Part shown: piece after piece, positions 60,382-64,000 of the stretch
Layout of the letters: every line of letters begins with the position of its first letter
Numbering within the stretch: position 1 is the stretch's first letter
Assembly (NCBI GenBank): GCA_003508835.1
Contig: PUFA01000211.1
Coordinates: 1,736,001-1,800,000, forward strand
Reading direction: 5' to 3'
DNA from: Eonycteris spelaea
Taxonomy: Eukaryota > Chordata > Mammalia > Chiroptera > Pteropodidae
DNA length: 64,000 nucleotides
The notes under the pieces: model-generated
Database searches by the model: none
The model's input: only the letters and a program-made list of their open reading frames with translations
Told to the model about the DNA's origin: nothing
Translations under genes and position numbers: made by a program

Positions 60382-60421
<40 letters not shown>
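60382..60421. repeat. Poly-T run of 40 bases
   Basis: An uninterrupted T homopolymer preceded by a pyrimidine-rich lead. No retroelement body was recognised on its right side, where an antisense tail would belong. Confidence 0.95.
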
Positions 60422-60423
<2 letters not shown>

Positions 60424-60920
60424 AGACTCTCTTCATGGAGGTAAATAGCTTTTCAACTTTCTTCATAAAGCAAACTTTCTGTCACTCAAGTTATGTGCCT
60501 TAGCCCTGTATCAGCTCATATAGCACTAATTCTTTAAAGATACAGAAATTATTATTATTGTGACAACAATCTGTTTTAAAGAAACAAAGGCACAGCTGGC
60601 TAGCATTATTTCAATTTTTTTCCCCAAGGTCCTTTTATCAAAAATAATGATAATATTTCAAATGGATTATAATTAGTTAATGAGATATTTACAAAGTGAT
60701 TATCAAAAGTGGAAGGCCTAGATTTTAAACTAGTTGACTATCAAGATTTGCTTGATGTACTTCGACCCACCTTATAAGAAGAGAAAAACCTCTCTAAGTT
60801 TCAGAGAAAAAGGCATCATTTATTTGCATCTTGGGGTACTTTTTCAATTTGGACACTGAAATCAGCCACACACACAAGACACACAGGCCACTGTTGGGAA
60901 GAGAGTGAGATAGGCCAGAT
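60422..60920. other. No feature recognised
   Basis: A short unassigned stretch between the T run and the Tigger-like element, with (CA)-rich text near 60868-60890. Confidence 0.45.
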
Positions 60921-61456
60921 TTATACAATCATGTGCCCCATAATGATGTTTCAATCAAACAATATGACAGTGGTTGAGGCGATGTTGGTGTAAACAAAAA
61001 TATACTACGCATTAACAGTCAAAAAGTATAGCACATTAGTTATATACAGTACATAGTACTTGATAATGATAATAAATGACTTTGCTACTGCTTATGTATT
61101 TACCTATACTAATATTTTTTATCATTATTTTGGGAGTATACTTTCTAGTTATTAAAAAAGAAAAGTTGTAAAACCAGTATGCCATGTCACACGGGCAGCA
61201 ACCTCATAAATCTGTGTTTACTGTGTCTCTTGATTACATAGTTTTCTCACTGTGCTTGATTTAATCTTGTATTGTTTTTATAAATTTAATGTAGCTGGAG
61301 TATATAGTGTTTTTAAAGTCTATAGCAGTGTACAGTAATGTCCTAGACCTTCACAGTCATTCAGCACTCACTGACTCACCTAGAGCAACTTCCAGTCTTG
61401 CAAGCTGCATTCACAGTGAGCACCCAGTACGAGTGTACCATTTTTTTGTTTTATAC

Positions 61457-61574
61457 CAGGGGAATCCAATCCCCAGGCTGCAGACCAGTACTGTTAGGAA
61501 CTGGGCACACAGCAGGAGGTGAACAGCAAGTGAAGCTTCATCTGTATTTGCAGGCCCTCCCCAGTGGATCGCTG
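61457..61574 (+). mobile_element. MER1-type hAT element, copy 2, 118-bp internally deleted form
   Basis: It starts CAGGGGAATCCAATCCCC and ends GGATCGCTG. The internal part matches only the first half of MER1 (ggaggtgaacagcaag; gaagcttcatctgtatttg). The flanking 8-mers are both ttttatac (61449-61456 and 61575-61582), a perfect hAT target duplication. Confidence 0.9.
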
Positions 61575-61718
61575 TTTTATACTATATTTTTACTGTACCT
61601 TTTCTATGTTTAGATATGTTAAGAAACAGAAATACTTACCATTGTGTTACAGTTGTCTATAGTGTTTAGTACAGTAACATGCTGTATAGGCTGGTAGTCT
61701 AGGAACACATAAGCTATA

Positions 61719-61943
61719 CAGTCCCAACCTTTTTGGCACCAGGGACTGGTGCTCTTATGAGAATCTAATGCATGATGATCTGAGGTGGAGCTGAAAACAG
61801 TGGTGCTAGCACTGAGAGTGGCTGCAAATACAGATGAAGCTTCGCTCGCTCACTGACCGCTCACCATCCTGCTCTGTGGCCCAGTTCCTAAGAGACCACG
61901 GACCAGTACTGGTCTGTGGCCTAGGGGTTGGGGAATTCCTGAT
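61719..61943 (-). mobile_element. MER1-type hAT element, copy 3, opposite orientation
   Basis: The plus strand shows the MER1 3' end first (tcccaacctttttggcacca), then cttatgagaatctaatgc, gatgaagcttcgctcgctca, and the complement of the start (ggggttggggaattcctg). Flanks gctataca and gatataca match at 7 of 8 positions if the ends are trimmed by a base or two. Confidence 0.88.
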
Positions 61944-62079
61944 ATACAATATAGTCCTGGTGTGTAGCAGGCTCTACCATGTAGGTTTATGTATCATGTT
62001 TGCACAATGATGAAATTGCCTCTATTGAAGTGTTTCTCAGAGCATACCCTAGTCATTAAGTGGCACATGATGGTACATA

Positions 62080-63390
62080 CACATATATGTATAAATGCCC
62101 ATGGTGGCAGTAAATGTACAAAGATTTACATGAGTGAAGAAGTAGATCTGAATATGCTACTTATGAAATTTTTTATTTGAATACGGTATAAAGTTATATT
62201 TTTGTAATATTGAGTAAACTATCCTTAAGACTAAAGTGCTAGGTCTTGCCTCCCTGGTCCAAATCGACAGAAGTTGATGCAAGAGATGACTAATTATATT
62301 CAACTGAAGAAGAGAGAAAATGTATCAGACATGAACTGTTCTGTTAAATCAGACTGACAACTAATGGTTTGTCTTATAGCTTTTCATTGAAGTATTTTGA
62401 AAGTTTGGGAAAACGGGTCAGAAAAAATAAGGTTCTGTGAAGAGCTGTGAAAGAGAGTGAGGATGCCAGAAATTGGATCTGGGTATAGAGCTCACACAGT
62501 TGCACACTTCTCAGTCTCCCTGGTGGCCAGTCTTTAAATAAATGCATGGCAATTCTCAAGATATAATCTTGTCCTCTAGATTAACATTTCCCATCTTCTT
62601 CCCGCTTTTTCAGCATGTGTGTTGATGACCTAAACAAGAAAGAGTTTACGATGGATGGGCTCATTTATTTGTCTGGGATTGAACAATATGTACTTTCTGA
62701 ATCCCATTAATTTTGGGGACTAATCTACATATTGGTAACATGTCATAAAAGACAGATTACAAATACTGAATCAGAACTTTTCAGGGCTTAGAAATAATAA
62801 AATGCCAATTTGTTAAATACTTTCTAGGAGAGTAAGAGGAACCTCTGTATAAGTGTAATATAATCATGGTAAAATAATGGATTAAATGGCCTTCTTTAAA
62901 GAAAAAAAAGCTTTGACATATCTGAAAACAAATTTATATAAAATTCAGATCTAGACATTTTTTCTCAAATGGCTAACCATTGCCTGAACACCATTATGGA
63001 ATAATCTTTTCCTCACAATTCTAGATTCCACCTTTATAATATCCTACAGGCCCCACGTATCTGAGTCTATATTTGGACTCTCTTCTTGTATGAAGAAGTG
63101 CAGTTGTCTTTCGCATAACGGTCTTATACTTTATCCTTCTTGTTGAACTGACTATTTTAAACATATCTGTAGATTCTTTGTGATTCTCTGTTAAAATGGT
63201 CATATCATTCTATTAATTCGATCATCTTCAATCCTTGTCAATCCTTTCTTATCCTTTTGATTCAATTTATTTTTCTTATGTGCTGTTAAGACATTCAATG
63301 CAATGTTGTTTATTTTTGACTCCTAAAAACACACAGACCACAAAAAAGAAAATAAAATTCTCTTATTTATTGTAGCCTTGAGGTTGAAGT
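62080..63390. other. Single-copy-looking stretch, no gene recognised
   Basis: About 1.3 kb of AT-rich sequence with no nameable repeat and only short chance frames. Confidence 0.45.
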
Positions 63391-63394
63391 AGCT

Positions 63395-63740
63395 GAAAAC
63401 TGCATGAATGGATCTTTAGAATATTATGCTAAATGAAATATATCAGACAGAAGGGAACAAAACTATATGTTTTCACTCATATGTTGGAATATAAACAAAA
63501 AGTAAAAAATGATCTATAAATAAAACAAACAAAACAGACTCATAGATACAACAGAATGGTGGTTACCAGAGGTGAAAAGGGGAGGAGAGGGCAAAGTCTT
63601 TGTACGGTAACAAAAGGAAACTAGAGTTCTGTGGTGAGTATGCAATAAACAGATGCCAAATTATAATATTGTGTATCTGAAAATAATATAACGTTATTAA
63701 CCAATGTTACCCCAATAAATTTAATTTTAAAAAAAGAAAA
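63395..63740 (+). mobile_element. 5'-truncated L1 3' end, sense
   Basis: It begins in the last bases of ORF2 (gcatgaatggatctttagaa), has the 3' UTR order seen in the L1 at 45152-51385, and ends with accccaataaatttaatttt and an A-rich tail. Same subfamily group as the younger L1s here. Confidence 0.9.
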
Positions 63741-63744
63741 ATGA

Positions 63745-64000
63745 AGGATATACACAGAAACAAGCCAAAATTAAAGCTGTAATCCAGAGAACAACAACAA
63801 AAAATAAACTCACAATTTGAAATGTAGGGCTGCTGAATTACTCTATCGGTTAAAGCCAGGTCATGTAAGTAAAAGTTAGGACACAGAATTAGGAGAAATC
63901 AAGGCAGCTAATCGGAATGGGACACATAAAAGGATACAGAGTACTGCATGGAGTACTCTAAACTCTAATACTATGAGCCTCCCCTACTTGTCATAGAAGC
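63745..64000. other. No feature recognised
   Basis: The last 256 bases show no nameable element. Confidence 0.45.

Larger units (their letters stand above)
60926..62073 (+). mobile_element. Tigger-like (TcMar) DNA transposon, non-coding, with two nested hAT copies
   Basis: Terminal inverted repeats are visible: caatcatgtgcccc at 60926 and the complement of ggcacatgatgg ending at 62073. Both sides carry TA (60924-60925 and 62074-62075), the duplication made by Tc1/mariner-type transposases. The middle (acagtaatgtcctagacctt; tactgtaccttttctatgtt) is a eutherian repeat I recognise but cannot name. There is no transposase frame. Without the two nested inserts the element is about 800 bp. Confidence 0.78.

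Noticed and set aside
1..64000. tRNA, rRNA or small nuclear RNA genes
   Set aside because: No tRNA box A/B pair or recognisable snRNA body was found by eye; MIR copies contain only degenerate tRNA-derived text.

Overview
The window is gene-poor nuclear DNA of a placental mammal. It is AT-rich and filled with nested LINE-1 copies of several ages, MIR and L2 relics, MaLR and other LTRs, hAT and Tigger-like DNA transposons, one endogenous retrovirus, one ribosomal-protein retropseudogene and several microsatellites. I see no Alu, B1/B2, Bov or carnivore tRNA-SINE copies and no vespertilionid-type Ves SINE. That fits a laurasiatherian mammal, and the younger L1 3' ends look bat-like to me, but this is inference. 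No intact protein-coding gene or exon of a known gene was recognised. All longer open frames are pieces of transposons, pseudogenes or microsatellites.

Layout. 1-5471 is a minus-strand L1 with its 5' end present, cut by a MER1-type hAT element. 5477-9020 holds older L1, MIR and other relics. 9020-15150 is mostly single-copy-looking sequence with a hAT remnant, a MIR and one unexplained protein-like stretch (10735-11276). 15150-18680 is old antisense L1 plus a GCTT/CTTT microsatellite. 18530-24920 is a three-layer nest: an old antisense L1 contains a younger sense L1 3' end, which contains a class III-like retrovirus with both LTRs and a serine-tRNA-like primer site. 24930-27660 has old L1, a MaLR LTR, a solo LTR and an RPS8 retropseudogene. 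27841-30202 and about 37528-39905 are two minus-strand, half-LINE (HAL1-like) elements sharing one internal deletion junction. 30203-45150 is mainly old L1 with MaLR and other LTR insertions. 45152-51385 is a near-complete but inactivated plus-strand L1. 51386-64000 has L1 fragments, MIR, L2, an LTR, and a Tigger-like element at 60926-62073 carrying two opposed MER1-type insertions.

No new cellular system was found. The most distinctive items are the two half-LINE copies with a base-identical junction, the serine-primed provirus in its L1 nest with a 5-bp target duplication, and the MER1-type series that includes a 118-bp deletion derivative with a perfect 8-bp duplication. L1 orientation is skewed to the minus strand, which would fit an intron of a plus-strand gene but does not prove one. 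Repeat family names come from memory of consensus sequences, and boundaries are by-eye estimates unless an exact duplication is stated.
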